DNA of 64,000 nucleotides from Hysterangium stoloniferum (GCA_015178975.1 WHVD01000066.1:1-64000), one strand, 5' to 3'; shown: positions 33,315 through 45,031, counted from the stretch's first letter. Notes: generated by a model not told the origin, from the sequence alone. A program made the numbers and translations.

Positions 33315-33391
33315 TTGAGCTGTCCCCTTGTTACAACCCATTCCCGGATACTTCAATATCCGATCTCTGACTTCTGACTATGGAACATCAT

Positions 33392-34068
33392 TGTGAGAGG
33401 TACTGCGAAATATACTCTGAAATATAGTCTGGATGAGCCCATACTATATTTCCATTATTATTTCTATTTTCTCTCTATTTTATTATACACATATATTTAG
33501 TTCGACGACCTATGCATTCAGTACATTGACTCTTGTGGGCACATACATGCCAGACCTATGTATTCTAGTGCTGGTAGTTAGAACTTAGACACTTTTTACC
33601 CTGTAACCACAGCTTACCCAGACACCCACTTATGTAGTGTCCTGTAAGTTGTGATTGGGGTATCATCTTGACCATCACAGATGGGCTTTAACTACCAGTG
33701 CAATCATAGTTTTGAACTACATTAGTCAAAACTCAAACCATTATCTTGATCAGCATGGACTATATCCACACTACTCTGTTTATTTGACTCTCTTGTTATT
33801 TCTTTAAACACTCGAGTAGTCGCTCATAATTGAAATCTATAGTCGATTCTCTTTTATTCATCTTAGCTATCTGTTCTACTTAGGATAGCTAATCCTCTTA
33901 ACTGTATTGAACTACATAGTCAATATGTGTTTGGCCTGTATTAGACTTAGATAGTCAATACATCATTGTGTCATACCTAAACTAAACAGTCAATACATCA
34001 TTGTGTCATACCTAAACAGTCGATATTCTTCATATATAGAACAGTTAGAACTTCCACCACTCTTCACA
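33392..34068 (+). repeat. 5' LTR of a Gypsy element, family C
   Basis: 677 bp, TGTGAGAGG...CACTCTTCACA. Same family as 3765-4403. It is followed by TGGTGATCTGGGCC, a plausible primer site, and by a gag frame, so it is a 5' LTR, not a solo copy. Confidence 0.8.
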
Positions 34069-34135
34069 GTGGTGATCTGGGCCAGACCACTCTTTCCCTA
34101 TGAAAATGTTACTCTACAACTATTAATTTCTAAGC

Positions 34136-35066
34136 ATGCAAATGACCACGGGCAAGAACCAAACACCGAGATCTTCAACAACCCCAAGTAGTTCAACACC
34201 TCATCAAAGACCTGCTAGTCTGGAACCACCCCGTAACGTCACCATGAGGAAGTCTTTATTGACTTTTCAAAGATCAGCCCCTCCTGAGGATTCCCCCAGA
34301 GTGGCAGCTGGACCATCAACGGATACTCTCCCTGATCTGCCTGAAGAATGTTCATCAACCAGGCAGTTGAGCACCCCTGAAGCTAATGTTGAGCCTACCT
34401 GAGCACCTGAGCCTGTCCTTGCATTCCCACCAAGGCATGTTATCCTTAAGCAGTTTCTTGGGGGTCATATGGTTTACGCTGAGCCTATCGATGTGAAGTG
34501 GGACACATACTACACTGATCGAATTTCCACTGATCAGCTTACCCGCTTACCCCTCTTGTGGAGGAGTACGAAACAGATTACCCTTCTTTGACAGTAGCAG
34601 TCGGTTAGGTCATTATCAGGCCATCTTATCGGTGTGGGACTTATTCACATGACTGGGAACCCTTGAGGATCTGACCTGCTCAATTCCCGAATGGTCGAGT
34701 GAGGTTACATCTATTATGGAAGGGGGAAGAACAATTTTTAAGCAGGAAGTGTTCTCTTTATTCCTCAAAGCGCTTCATACACATGATGACGCACTGCAAA
34801 TCCTTCACATCCTACTTGGTGGGGATCACATCATGCCCAAGGTTGACTACCAGTATATGTACATTTGAATGTTGGAGGAATCTCTTAATGGAGTCACGCC
34901 AAATGTATTGTTCACATACTTTACTCTAAGGGGCCGGTTGAAGCGAAATCAGAGAAGACTTGATAAAATGGTTTTGGAGGTGCTTCACCCTTATAATAAT
35001 TCGATCCAAGTGCCCAATTCACCTATCTCCATGACTAATTCATTCGTTCGCAACCTAAATAGGTCT
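34136..35066 (+). pseudogene. Gypsy gag relic of family C
   Basis: An open start (34136-34402) that is S/T/P-rich, then a stop-interrupted continuation through about 34540 (HVILKQFLGGHMVYAEP) and a readable tail near 34869-35066 (LNGVTPNVLFTYFTLRG). The position right after a family-C LTR identifies it as gag. The element is cut at 35069 by a family-A LTR. If the family is uniform, this is the 5' counterpart of the pol and ORF3 seen at 1-4403. Confidence 0.55.
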
Positions 35067-35068
35067 CC

Positions 35069-35370
35069 TGTAAGGGTGACTCTCTAGACTGCACTGACTC
35101 GCACTGTGACTGAGTTGGGGCACTAGCAGAGGGAATCCAAAGTAAGTCTATACCTATCTATTTACATACATACAGAGTATAATACTACTTACCTAGCAGA
35201 GGGAATCTGAAGAGAAAAGTCTAAGGAGCCCTTGGCTAGTGGGTGACTAACCAAAGGTGCAGCTGAGTTTGAAAATGTGATAAAAGGAAGGGTGCCCATC
35301 CTAGACTTGTGAGACTAGATCTTTGGAAGGTTAGGAGTGAATTTGGGGAACTTGAAGTTGTCCCCTGACA
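35069..35370 (-). repeat. 3' LTR of minus-strand Gypsy, family A
   Basis: 302 bp, homologous to 9740-10040. It is preceded (minus sense) by a G-rich PPT at 35371-35385 (GAAGGGGGGGTGA). Confidence 0.85.
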
Positions 35371-36195
35371 TCACCCCCCCTTCTAAGGTGTGGCATCCCA
35401 ACACATTGTTGTTGCCAATAAAGTCCAGGCTTAACCTTTCGAAACCCTGAAATCTGGGTTACTTGTATTGTGGTATTTGGAGGTTGCCTTGATCCTTGAA
35501 TAAGGCCCTGACTTGTTACTGCCTCCAGATGTTGTATGTAGAAGTCAGCTATCAAGGTACGGGCAAATACCTGATATCCTGGTTCCCAACTGTTATGTTC
35601 CATACCAAAACCTTGCCATTTTATGAGGTATTCAATTTGCCCATACCTCCACCTACTGTCCAACACCTTCTCAACCTTGTACTCCACTTCTCCTTCCACA
35701 ACTATTGGATCTGGTGGTGGTCTAGAATGACGGCCAATAATTGGATCCTCAATCTTTGGTGTCAGTTTCACCACATTGAAGACTGGGTGGAGTCTATTCA
35801 TTGACTTGGGTAGTTCCAATCTGTAGGCAATTGGTGAAACCTGTTCAAGTACCTTGAATGGTCCTAGTTGAAGGTGTGAAAGCTTCTTTGATGGTTGGGC
35901 CATCTGAATATCACTGGCATCCAGGAAAACTTGGTCTCCTGTCTTGAAGCTTGGTGCTGGGGTTCACTGACAGTTGTAGTATTTTGTCATCTCATCCTTT
36001 GCTTTAACCAGCACTGCCTTTGCCTCTTCGAGAGTTTCAGCCATCTGATCTCAAAAGTCATTTGCTGATTCCACCTTGTTGGACCAAAGGTTTGGTTCAA
36101 AGCCCATTTGTGGATGATGTCCACAGTCTAGCATGAATGGTGTTTGCTGTGTAGATGCATGGATATGGTTGTTGTACTGGAATTCTGCAAGTGGG
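35371..36195 (-). pseudogene. Gypsy family A pol: integrase end and chromodomain
   Basis: Minus frame with the integrase end (LAEFQYNN at 36190-36160), the GDQVFLDASDI strand, LGPFKVLEQVSPIAYRLELP, HPVFNVVKL, and a chromodomain (IEYLIKWQGFGMEHNSWEP). A TGA lies near 35970. At 36191-36195 (GTGGG) it is cut by a nested insertion and resumes at 40649 with DWVDLLP. It is therefore one integrase gene split by 4.45 kb. Confidence 0.82.
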
Positions 36196-36867
36196 CGTTA
36201 CACTGGAGGCACCCCAAGATTTTTGGAGTTGCAAAACCTTCAAAAAATCTTGCTATTTGGCCAAATTTGCTAAGCATTCTTTGAACTGAAAAACTGTTCG
36301 AAAATCTTGAGTTTTAGTAGGTTTTTCTGAGGACAAAAATTGTATCTGAAAACCCTAAAGATGTTGATCAGGAAATTCTAAGGAAACATTGTTGGAAATA
36401 GCCTATTTTCTGTAGATTTTCTAAATGGGGAAATTCTTAAAAAACCCTGAGTTTTGTTAGGTTTTTCCACCCAACAGATTTCTATAAAAACTGTAATAAT
36501 TTGCCTAGAGAAATCAATTGAAAACAACATATTTCTGCTCAATTTTTCTGCTCAGGGAATTGGGTGAAAACTATAATTTTTTACCAGGAAAATCTTGTGC
36601 CAAGACAATGTTTTGTTGATGTGTTGTCAAGGGGAAAACCCATAATGAAATTGACAATTTAATTATATGGGAAATCATTGAATAATGATAGATTTCAATA
36701 AGATTTTCCTTGGCCACAAACACTATGGAAATTCAAAAAATGTGTTGGTGAAATCTTGAAGAAATTAACAATTTCACATGAGTTTCTTAAAGGTTTTTCA
36801 AGATGAGAAACCTTGAACTGATTTTTCCTGATTGAGCATGATTCACAAATATTTTAGAGGATTGTTT

Positions 36868-37372
36868 TAGATTCAGGTAGATTCTTTTAGATTCAGATAG
36901 ATTCTTTTAGATTCAGATAGATTCTTTTAGATTCAGATAGATTCTTTTAGATTCAGATAGATTCTTTCAGATTCAGATAGATTCTTTTGGATTCAGATAG
37001 ATTCTTTTAGATTCAGATAGATTCTTTTAGATTCACATAGATTCTTTTATATTCACATAGATTCTTTTATATTCACATAGATTCTTTTAGATTCAGATAG
37101 ATTCACATAGATTCACATAGATTCACATAGATTCACATAGATTCACATAGATTCAGAGAGATTCAGATAGATTCTTTTGGATTCAGATAGATTCTTTTAG
37201 ATTCACATAGATTCAGATAGATTATTTTAGATTCAGGTAGATTCTCTTAGATTCAGATAAATACTTTGAGATTCAGATAGATTCTTTTAGATTCAGGTAG
37301 ATTCTTTTAGATTCACATAGATTCAGATAGATTGTTTGAGATTCAGATAGATTCTTTTAGATTCTTTTAGAT
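36868..37372 (+). repeat. Left tandem array of the foldback element
   Basis: About 50 copies of a 10-bp module, GATTCNNNTA, mostly alternating to give a 20-bp unit ATTCAGATAGATTCTTTTAG, with variants ATTCACATAG. It is the complement of the right array. Confidence 0.9.
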
Positions 37373-37379
37373 TCACCCT

Positions 37380-39015
37380 AAACCATAAAAGAATCTATGT
37401 GAATCTAAGAGAATCTATGTATCTGAATCTATGTGAATCTAAAAGGATCTTTGTGAATCTATCTGAATCTATCTGAATCTAAAAGAATCTATCTGAATCT
37501 AAAAGAATCTACCTGAATCTAAAAGAATCTATCTGAATCTATGTGAATGTAAAATAATCTATCTGAATCTATGTGAATCTAAAATAATCTATCTGAATGT
37601 AAAAGAATCTATCTGAATCTACAAGAATCTACCTGAATCTAAAATAATCTATCTGAATCTAAAAGAATCTATGTGAATCTAAAAGAATCTATCTGAATCT
37701 AAAAGAATCTATGTGACTCTAAAAGAATCTATCTGAATCTATGTGAATCTAAAAGAGTCTATCTGAATCTATCTGAATCTATCTGAATCTATCTGAATCT
37801 ATCTGAATCTATCTGAATCTATCTGAATCTATCTGAATCTATCTGAATCTATCTGAATCTAAAAGAATCTATCTGAATCGATGTGAATCTAAAAGAACCT
37901 ATCTGAATCTAAAAGAATCTATGTGAATCTAAAAGAATCTATCTGAATCTATCTGAATCTATCTGAATCTAAAAGAATCTATCTGAATCTAAAAGAATCT
38001 CTCTGAATCTACAAGAATCTATGTGAATCTAAAAGAATCTATCTGAATCTAAAAGAATCTACCTGAATCTAAAAGAATCTATCTGAATCTATGTGAATCT
38101 AAAAGAATCTATCTGAATCTACAAGAATCTACCTGAATCTAAAATAATCTATCTGCATCTATGTGAATCTAACAGAATCTATCTGAATCTATGTGAATCT
38201 GAAAGAATCTATCTGAACCTAAAAGAATCTATCTGAATCTAAAAGAATCTATCTGAATCTAAAAGAATCTATCTGAACCTAAAAGAATCTATCTGAACCT
38301 AAAAGAATCTATCTGAACCTAAAAGAATCTATCTGAACCTAAAAGAATCTATCTGAATCTAAAAGAATCTATCTGAATCTAAGAGAATCTATCTGAATCT
38401 AAAAGAATCTATCTGAACCTAAAAGAGTCTATGTGAATCTAAAAGAATCTATCTGAATCTAAAAGAATCTATCTGAACCTAAAAGAATCTATGTGAATCT
38501 AAAAGAATCTATCTGAATCTAAAAGAATCTATCTGAATCTAAAAGAATCTATCTGAATCTAAAAGAATCTATCTGAATCTATCTGAATCTATCTGAATCT
38601 ATCTGAATCTATCTGAATCTAAAAGAATCTATCTGAATCTAAAAGAATCTATCTGAATCTAAAAGCATCTATCTGAATCTAAAAGCATCTATCTGAACCT
38701 AAAAGAATCTATCTGAACCTAAAAGAATCTATCTGAATCCAAAAGAATCTATCTGAATCTAAAAGAATCTATGTGAATCTAAAAGAATCTATGTGAATCT
38801 AAAAGAATCTACCTGAATCTACAAGAATCTACCTAAATCTAAAATAATCTATCTGAATCTAAAAGAATCTCAAAGAATCTATCTGAATCTAAGAGCATCT
38901 ATCTGAATCTAAAGAATCTATCTGAATCTAAAAGAATCTATCTGAATCTAAGAGAATCTATCTGAATCTCAAAGAATCTATCTGAATCTAAAAGAATCTA
39001 CCTGAATCTAAAACA
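37380..39015 (+). repeat. Right tandem array of the foldback element
   Basis: About 160 copies of the complementary 10-bp module (AATCTATCTG / AATCTAAAAG / AATCTATGTG), over three times longer than the left array. One single-base deletion shifts the phase near 38910. Local runs of the pure AATCTATCTG module (37770-37860) show separate expansions. Confidence 0.9.
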
Positions 39016-39851
39016 ATCCTCTTAAATATTTGTAAATCCCACTGTACCATTCCAAACAATTGTGAATCATGCTCAATCAGGAAAAATCAGTTCAAGGTTT
39101 CTCATCTTGAAAAACCTTTAAGACACTCATGCGAAAATGTTAATTTCTTCAAGATTTCACCAACACATTTTTTGAATTTCCATAATGTTTGTGGCCAAGG
39201 AAAATCTTATTAAAATCTATAATTATTCAATGATTTCCCATATAATTAAATTGTCAATCTCATTATGGGTTTTCCCCTTGACAAAACATTAACAAAACAT
39301 TGTCTTGGCACAAGATTTTCCTGGTAAAAAATTCACCCAATTCCCTGAGCAGAAAAATTGAGTAGAAATATGTGGTTTTCAATTGATTTCTCTAGGCAAA
39401 TTATTACAGTTTTCATAGAATTCTGTTGGGTGGAAAAATCCTAACAAAACCCAGGGTTTTTTAAGAATTTTCCTATTTAGAAAATCCACAGAAAATAGGC
39501 TATTTCCAACAATGTTTCCTTAGAATTTCCTGATCAACATTTTTAGGGTTTTCAGATACAATTTTTGTCCTCAGAAAAACCTACTAAAACTCAAGATTTT
39601 CGAACAGTTTTTCAGTTCAAAGAATGCTTAGCAAATTTGGCCAAATAGCAATATTTTCTGAAGGTTTTGCAACTCCAAAAATCTTGGGGTGCCTCCAGTG
39701 TTAGGATACACACACAGGCCAGGTTTCCAGAGAAACCCACAGGATATCCGGTAGGACTTGGCTTCAGCTTATAGGCTGCGCCCTCGCTAGATCGTGTTGT
39801 CCAATTTTGAACAGATGGACGGGGATCCCGGGGAGTCCGGGCGGGGTTCGT

Positions 39852-40010
39852 GGGTCGTAGGTCATAGGTCATAGGTCGTAGGTCGGAGGTCGTAGGTCGG
39901 AGGTCGTAGGTCGTAGGTCATAGGTCGGAGGTCATAGGTCGGAGGTCATAGGTCGGAGGTCATAGGTCGGAGGTCATAGGTCGGAGGTCATGGGTCAGAG
40001 GTCGGGGATT
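39852..40010 (+). repeat. 7-bp minisatellite inside the family-B solo LTR
   Basis: Roughly 22 copies of GTCRTAG/GTCGGAG. The sister LTRs at 27072 and 45046 have only a few degenerate units at the equivalent place, so the array expanded in this copy. Confidence 0.85.
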
Positions 40011-40648
40011 GTGAGTCGAGTTGGTTGAGAGAGATAGATGCACCGGAGCCTGTGGGCTCTGACTAGTGAGAGCGATGTGAATCAAGCAAGGGTTTAGAGC
40101 AGAAAATGTTATTAGATTACTGGGGGGAATCTAAGCTAATTTTCTGACTGGATTGTATGTACAACATCTGCCAGTTTATATAGACCGTGGAATGCATGAC
40201 ATACCAAATCCAGTAATGACAAAACGAAACTAACAAAACATAAAACAGGAATAGTAAACACCAAATTGGTGTTAGGAATGGGATGGAACGGAGCGGAGTC
40301 TGAATCGTGACAAAGCATAACCCATAACAGGAAACAGAGCGGGAGCGGAGTCCTAAATCGTGACAGGTCATTTGACTAAAATGGGAATGGGGCTCGATTA
40401 GAGCGGTGACGGGATTCTGAGCGGGGTCCAGTGACTGATGCGTGGGACAAAGACGGACATAGACAGAGACGGAGTACGGGGGAAGTCCGGTGACTGATAT
40501 GTGTCGTAATGAGGTCGAATGTAACTAGTCTTGATGTAACGGAGTCCAGGTGGGAAATCCTATAAACAGACAATTGGTGCTTGTAGCGCGTGGGGGCGTA
40601 CGGGTTAGTGCCCAGAGTCCGGCGGGATTGTCCAGTTGTAACAGTGGG

Positions 40649-40700
40649 AGAAGGTCAACCCAGTCTGATTGATGCTGATTTACAAAAATCTGCAGATACA
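40649..40700 (-). pseudogene. Remainder of the Gypsy family A integrase
   Basis: Minus frame LQIFVNQHQSDWVDLLP, which joins LAEFQYNN at 36195 once the LTR and one GTGGG are removed. The right end is uncertain because a plus-strand Gypsy frame takes over by about 40705. Confidence 0.6.
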
Positions 40701-40704
40701 GTAT

Positions 40705-43687
40705 CCACATCTGAGCAAGCCACTGACCTAGAAGGCATCCTGGAGAAATATCATGACTTTGCGGATGTTTTTAGCAAGTGAAAAGCTGACCGGCTTCCAC
40801 CCCATAGAGAATACAACTTAAAAATTGATCTCAAAGACGGTGCCCAGCCACCCCTAGGACATATTTACCCACTCTCATCCACAGAACTTTCCGCGATCTG
40901 CAATTTCCTGGATGAACATTTGTCCATAGGTTTTATCCAACCCTCAAAGTCTCCTTTTGGAGCACCTGTTCTGTTTGTCAGAAAAAAGGATGGATCCCTT
41001 AGACTATGTGTTGATTTTAGAGGACTCAATGCTGTCACCAAAAAGGATAAGTATCCACTTCCACTTATATCTGATCTGCTCGATGCTCCGCAGAATACAT
41101 GGATTTACACCAAAATAGATCTCAAACACACCTATCACTTGGTCTGCATCGCTGTGGGTGACAAATGGAAAACCACCTTAGAACCCACTATGGGGCCTTT
41201 GAGTGGTTGGTGATGCCCTTTGGACTCACCAATGCTCCGTCTGTTTTTCAACATTTTATCAACGACATCTTCTCCGACATGCTCGATGTATGCGTTATTG
41301 TTTACTTGGATGACATTCTTATCTACTCCGAGGACCCTGCAGAACACGACAAACAAGTCCATGAAGTTCTCCAGAGACTCAGACAACATGGTTTATTCAC
41401 GAATGGTAAAAAATGTACTTTTGACATGGACTCCGTGGAATACCTGGGGTTCATAATGGGACCCAACGGACTCCACATGGATGAAACTAAAGTGCAAGTC
41501 ATCAAAGATTGGCCTGAACCCCGAAATGTTGAAGATATTCTTCGGCTTTGCCAATTTTTACAGATGGTTTATCTGTGGATATTCTGACATCATGGTCCCC
41601 CTTACCTGTCTTATGCATAAGGATACTCCGTGGAATTTTAACGATAAGTGTCAAAAAGCTTTCAATCTTTTAAAAAATTCTTTTTCTTCAGCTCCTATTC
41701 TGTCACATTGGAAACCGGACTTCCTGCTCATTGTTGAAACAGATGCCTCAGATTATGCACTTGGAGCCATTCTGTCTATCCAGGACTCCGATGGAGAAGT
41801 CCACCCTGTGGCTTTTCTGTCCCAGACTTTTACTGGAGCAGAGCTCAACTATGACGTTCATGATAAGGAACTCCTGGCAATTTCTTCAGCTTTCAAAGTG
41901 TGGCGACACTATTTGGAAGGCTCGGGAACTCCGATTGACATTGTAACAGATCACAAAAACCTGGAATACTTTTCTACTACAAAAGGTTTGACCCGTCGGC
42001 AGGCCCACTGGTCTGAATATCTATCTGCTTTCAATATGATTATCCATTTTCGACCCAGCCATCTCGGTTACAAACCCGACGCTTTAACTAGATGATGGGA
42101 CATCTATCCTACAGAGGGGAGCAACAACTATGCCATGGTAGACCCGCACAACCTGAAACCTATTTTCACGAATCAACAACTTACCACATTGGTCCACACA
42201 ACTTTCCTCATCAATCCCATTGTCCATGGAATTATCATTATGGATATTGAGAAGTTACATCAAGATATTCTATCGGCAATCCCGTGGACCCCGATCAACC
42301 CCGGTAGTCTCTTGATCAGCATGGTTTCATTAGACTTGATGATTGGATCTATGTACCGGACTCTGATGGCCTCCACCTCAGGACCCTTCAATACAAACAT
42401 GATCATCCACTTTCAGGACATTTTGGGTACAACAAAACTCTATCATTAATAAGAAGAGAATATACTTTGCCCAGACTCCGTGGATTCGTTAAGCACTATT
42501 GTAAATCTTGCACTACTTGTCCCCACTCGAAATCTCAGCGACACAAGCCATACAGCCTTTTGAAACAACTCCCGGTACCAGAACACCTGTGGAATTCTAT
42601 CTCTAAGGATTTCATTAAACACCTACCAGATTCCGAAGGCTTTTCTGCCATTCTAGTCATTGTTGACAGATTCTCAAAACAAGGTATATTCATCCCTACT
42701 TATGATACAATTATGTCCGTGCAGTTAGTGGAACTTTTTATTATCCACATATTTTCCAAGCATGGAGTTCCATCCCACATAACTTCTGATCGAGGATCAG
42801 AGTTTGTGTCTCACTTCTTTAGATCCCTCAGGAAATCCTTGGACATGAAATTACATTTCACATCCAGACATCACCTGGAAGGCGACGGACAAACAAAACA
42901 CATCAATCAGACATTGGAACAATATCTCCGTGTATATTGCAATTATCAACAGGACAATTGGAAATCCTTACTACCACTTGCAGAATTTGCTTACAACAAT
43001 GCACCTTCGGCCACTACTGGTGTTTCCCCATTCTTTGCAAATAAAGGATATAATCAAAATATTACAGTACATCCAGAACAACATCTCACCTCTCCTTGCG
43101 CTCAAGAGTTCACCACGGACCTCCATGAGCTCCACAAGGAACTCCAGACTGCAATAAAGTCCACCCAAGAGCAATATCAACTTTCAGTGGACAAACACCA
43201 GATTCCGCTACCAAACTTCAAGATTGGTGATCGTGTTTTTGTCAAAGCTCAATTCTTCTGGACTACCCGTCCATCAAAAAAGCTTGCTGAAAAATATTTA
43301 GGTCCTTTTGAAATAATTGCACAAGTAGGTTCAGTTTCTTGGACCCTACAGCTTCTGAATAGCATGCACACGGTACACCTGGTATTTCATGTTTCTATGT
43401 TAGAACCTTGTACTGCTAACACTATCCCAGATCACGTGCAATCTCTGCCCCCTCTGGTCATTATTGACAGAGAACCCGAGTTTGAAATCTCGCAAATTTT
43501 AGATTCAAAAATTGACAAGTGTCGACGCACTTGTAAACTACTTTACTTGGTCAAGTGGGTGGGTTATGAAAGCACCAATGAAGAAACTTCATGGATTTTG
43601 GCCACAGAACTCGGTAATGCCATGGAAATCATTACTGACTTTCATACAGCTTATCCACTCAAACCCAGACCACTATCTTCTCTCTGA
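40705..43687 (+). pseudogene. Ty3/Gypsy pol, RT to chromodomain, family B, broken
   Basis: Starts within EKYHDFADVFSK, so gag and protease are missing. Reverse transcriptase: [21 protein letters not shown], a frameshift near 41190, then MPFGLTNAPSVFQ and catalytic YLDD in VIVYLDDILIYSE. A second frameshift lies near 41540. RNase H: VETDASDYALGA, HDKELLAI, TDHKNL. Stop TGA follows PDALTR at 42093. Integrase: HHCC part with CKSCTTCPHSK, D in SKDFIKHLP, D in TSDRGSEFV, E position altered (DGQTKHIN instead of the usual QTE). C-terminal GPFEII region and chromodomain (LVKWVGYESTNEETSW). The active-site E-to-K change plus breaks mean it is dead. The last 1.2 kb (42467-43687) is a single clean frame. 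Confidence 0.88.
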
Positions 43688-43892
43688 CCGCACTCCATGG
43701 ACCCCATGTTACGTTTGGACTCATTTTCATTACTCCCTATCGCCCTATGTCTCTCTTTGCTTTTACAGGTTCTGACATGTTTTTCAAGTCCCTAAGTGGA
43801 TTCTCCATGGACTTTGATTCTTATGATTTTCACACTTTACTTTTATATGTTCAAATTATTATCAAGTTTTATTTTTTTTCTTCAATCTACAT
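43688..43892 (+). other. Spacer between pol and antisense gene
   Basis: T-rich, no coding. It would be the shared 3' end of sense pol and the antisense ORF. Confidence 0.4.
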
Positions 43893-44836
43893 TTATAGGG
43901 CTATCTTTTTTCCCCACCTCAGCCATCTCCTCGGTAGCTCCACTATCTCCGCAGGTACCCCTTCCTTATCCAACCCGGCATCCTCAGAACTCCCAGCCTC
44001 CACCTCCTCATAAACAAAACTGGCATACTCCACTAGGAACTTGTAATGTTCCGAGCGGAGTGTGCAGAGATCGGTGGCCATCACCACATGCACCTTGTTG
44101 CTCTTCCAGAGCAACGGCTTCAATGCCCTCGGTGATCCATCCCAAAACCTCCACCAGGCCAGAATACCTGTCCAACCCACCATTGTCCTGTGCCCCGGCC
44201 CCTGTGGGCTGCTTGTGAACGAGCAAACACCTTGCTTTGAGGTGCACACACTGATAGCACCCCAGGCCCTAGCCGGACTTCCAATTGCACTCAGTGTTCC
44301 AGTCATTACAACTGGAACACCGTGGGTCATTCCGAGCTTGTAGGTGGATCAGTACCACCTTCCTTGCCTTCTGTTGACATGGTTAGTTCCACGGTACTCC
44401 CATGGACCTGAGGCTCACCTTCTGGGGGCTCTCCGGCTCCCCCTCAGATTCCGACTCGACCTCTGTTGCCTTGCACTGAAAACACCAAGTCAGTCAAAAA
44501 AAAAAAATGACAAGTTGAAAAGGGACTTACCTTGCCTGCGACTACCACGGCTCTCTCTGTAGCCGCCCGGGCTTTCTCCGCAGCAATCCATGCAGCCTCT
44601 TCCTCATCTCTTTTCCTCCTCTCCTCTGCTGCTTTCTCTGCAGCCAAGGCCACCTGGTACTCCCTATCCAGGGCCTCCTCAACCTCCCTGGCTTCTTTTT
44701 CAGCCTCCTTCCATTGTCGACGTTGCTCCTCCCACTGTACCAAAATTTGGGCAGTGGTGAGCGGCACCTGATAGATGTTGCCCGTGGAGGGCCTGGCAGT
44801 CAGCATTGGCTTGCGCGGTATTGGTTTTGGACCCAT
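43893..44836 (-). pseudogene. Antisense spliced gene with Zn2Cys6-type cluster, inside a Gypsy element
   Basis: ATG at 44834-44836. Exon 1 44836-44531 is an alanine/glutamate-rich coiled coil after MGPKPIPRKPM. Intron 1 is 44530-44476 (GTAAGT...TTTTCAG), exon 2 44475-44419 (acidic, SESEGEPESPQ), intron 2 44418-44371 (GTGAGC...CAACAG with CTAAC branch), exon 3 from 44370. All junctions keep frame. Exon 3 carries six cysteines with spacing CX2CX6CX9CX2CX6C (44319-44227), the Gal4-type Zn2Cys6 pattern; a TAG at 44269-44271 sits between Cys3 and Cys4. A later single-base slip moves the frame to one ending at 43893 (HYKFLVEYASFVYEE). The gene lies wholly between pol and PPT on the opposite strand. 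Function is unknown; DNA or RNA binding is a guess from the cluster. Confidence 0.68.
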
Positions 44837-45031
44837 TTGTCGATGATGGGGGTAATAAAGAAGAAGAAATTTTCATTTTTTCAAATTTTTATATAGGCTT
44901 GTCACATCTGAACCTTACCTTCCAGATCACCTGACTCTTTGACACATACGTGTAACTGACATGACTTTTGACACATGCACATAGCTGACAAGAACCTTAT
45001 CAAGGTCTAGAGCCTCTTTGGGACTTCGACA
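44837..45031. other. Region upstream of the antisense ORF
   Basis: AT-rich, includes TATATAGGC-type sequence about 60 bp upstream of the antisense ATG (near 44890). Possible promoter, read on the minus strand. Confidence 0.3.

Larger units (their letters stand above)
36201..39699. mobile_element. Foldback element with long terminal inverted repeats and 10-bp arrays
   Basis: 3499 bp. Ends CACTGGAGGCACCCC and complement; TTA flanks both sides (36198-36200, 39700-39702). The outer about 670-690 bp of each side are inverted copies. Inside are two opposed tandem arrays meeting near 37375. No transposase frame exists. The CACT(G) ends with 3-bp duplication recall CACTA/EnSpm, while TTA duplication also fits PIF/Harbinger; I cannot decide. 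It needs an enzyme supplied in trans. The whole unit can fold into a hairpin of well over 1 kb. Confidence 0.82.
36196..40643 (-). repeat. Solo LTR of family B, interrupted by the foldback element
   Basis: The LTR proper is 36196-36200 plus 39700-40643, about 0.95 kb, minus orientation (minus-strand start TGTTACAACTGGACAATCCC). GTGGG at 36191-36195 and 40644-40648 is its target duplication inside the Gypsy integrase. The foldback element landed five bases from the LTR end. The terminal TG there now reads CG. Confidence 0.85.

Noticed and set aside
36868-39015. CRISPR-like array or telomeric repeat
   Set aside because: Units are contiguous 10-bp modules without spacers, inverted about a centre, within a TIR element in a eukaryotic genome; the unit is not a telomere motif.
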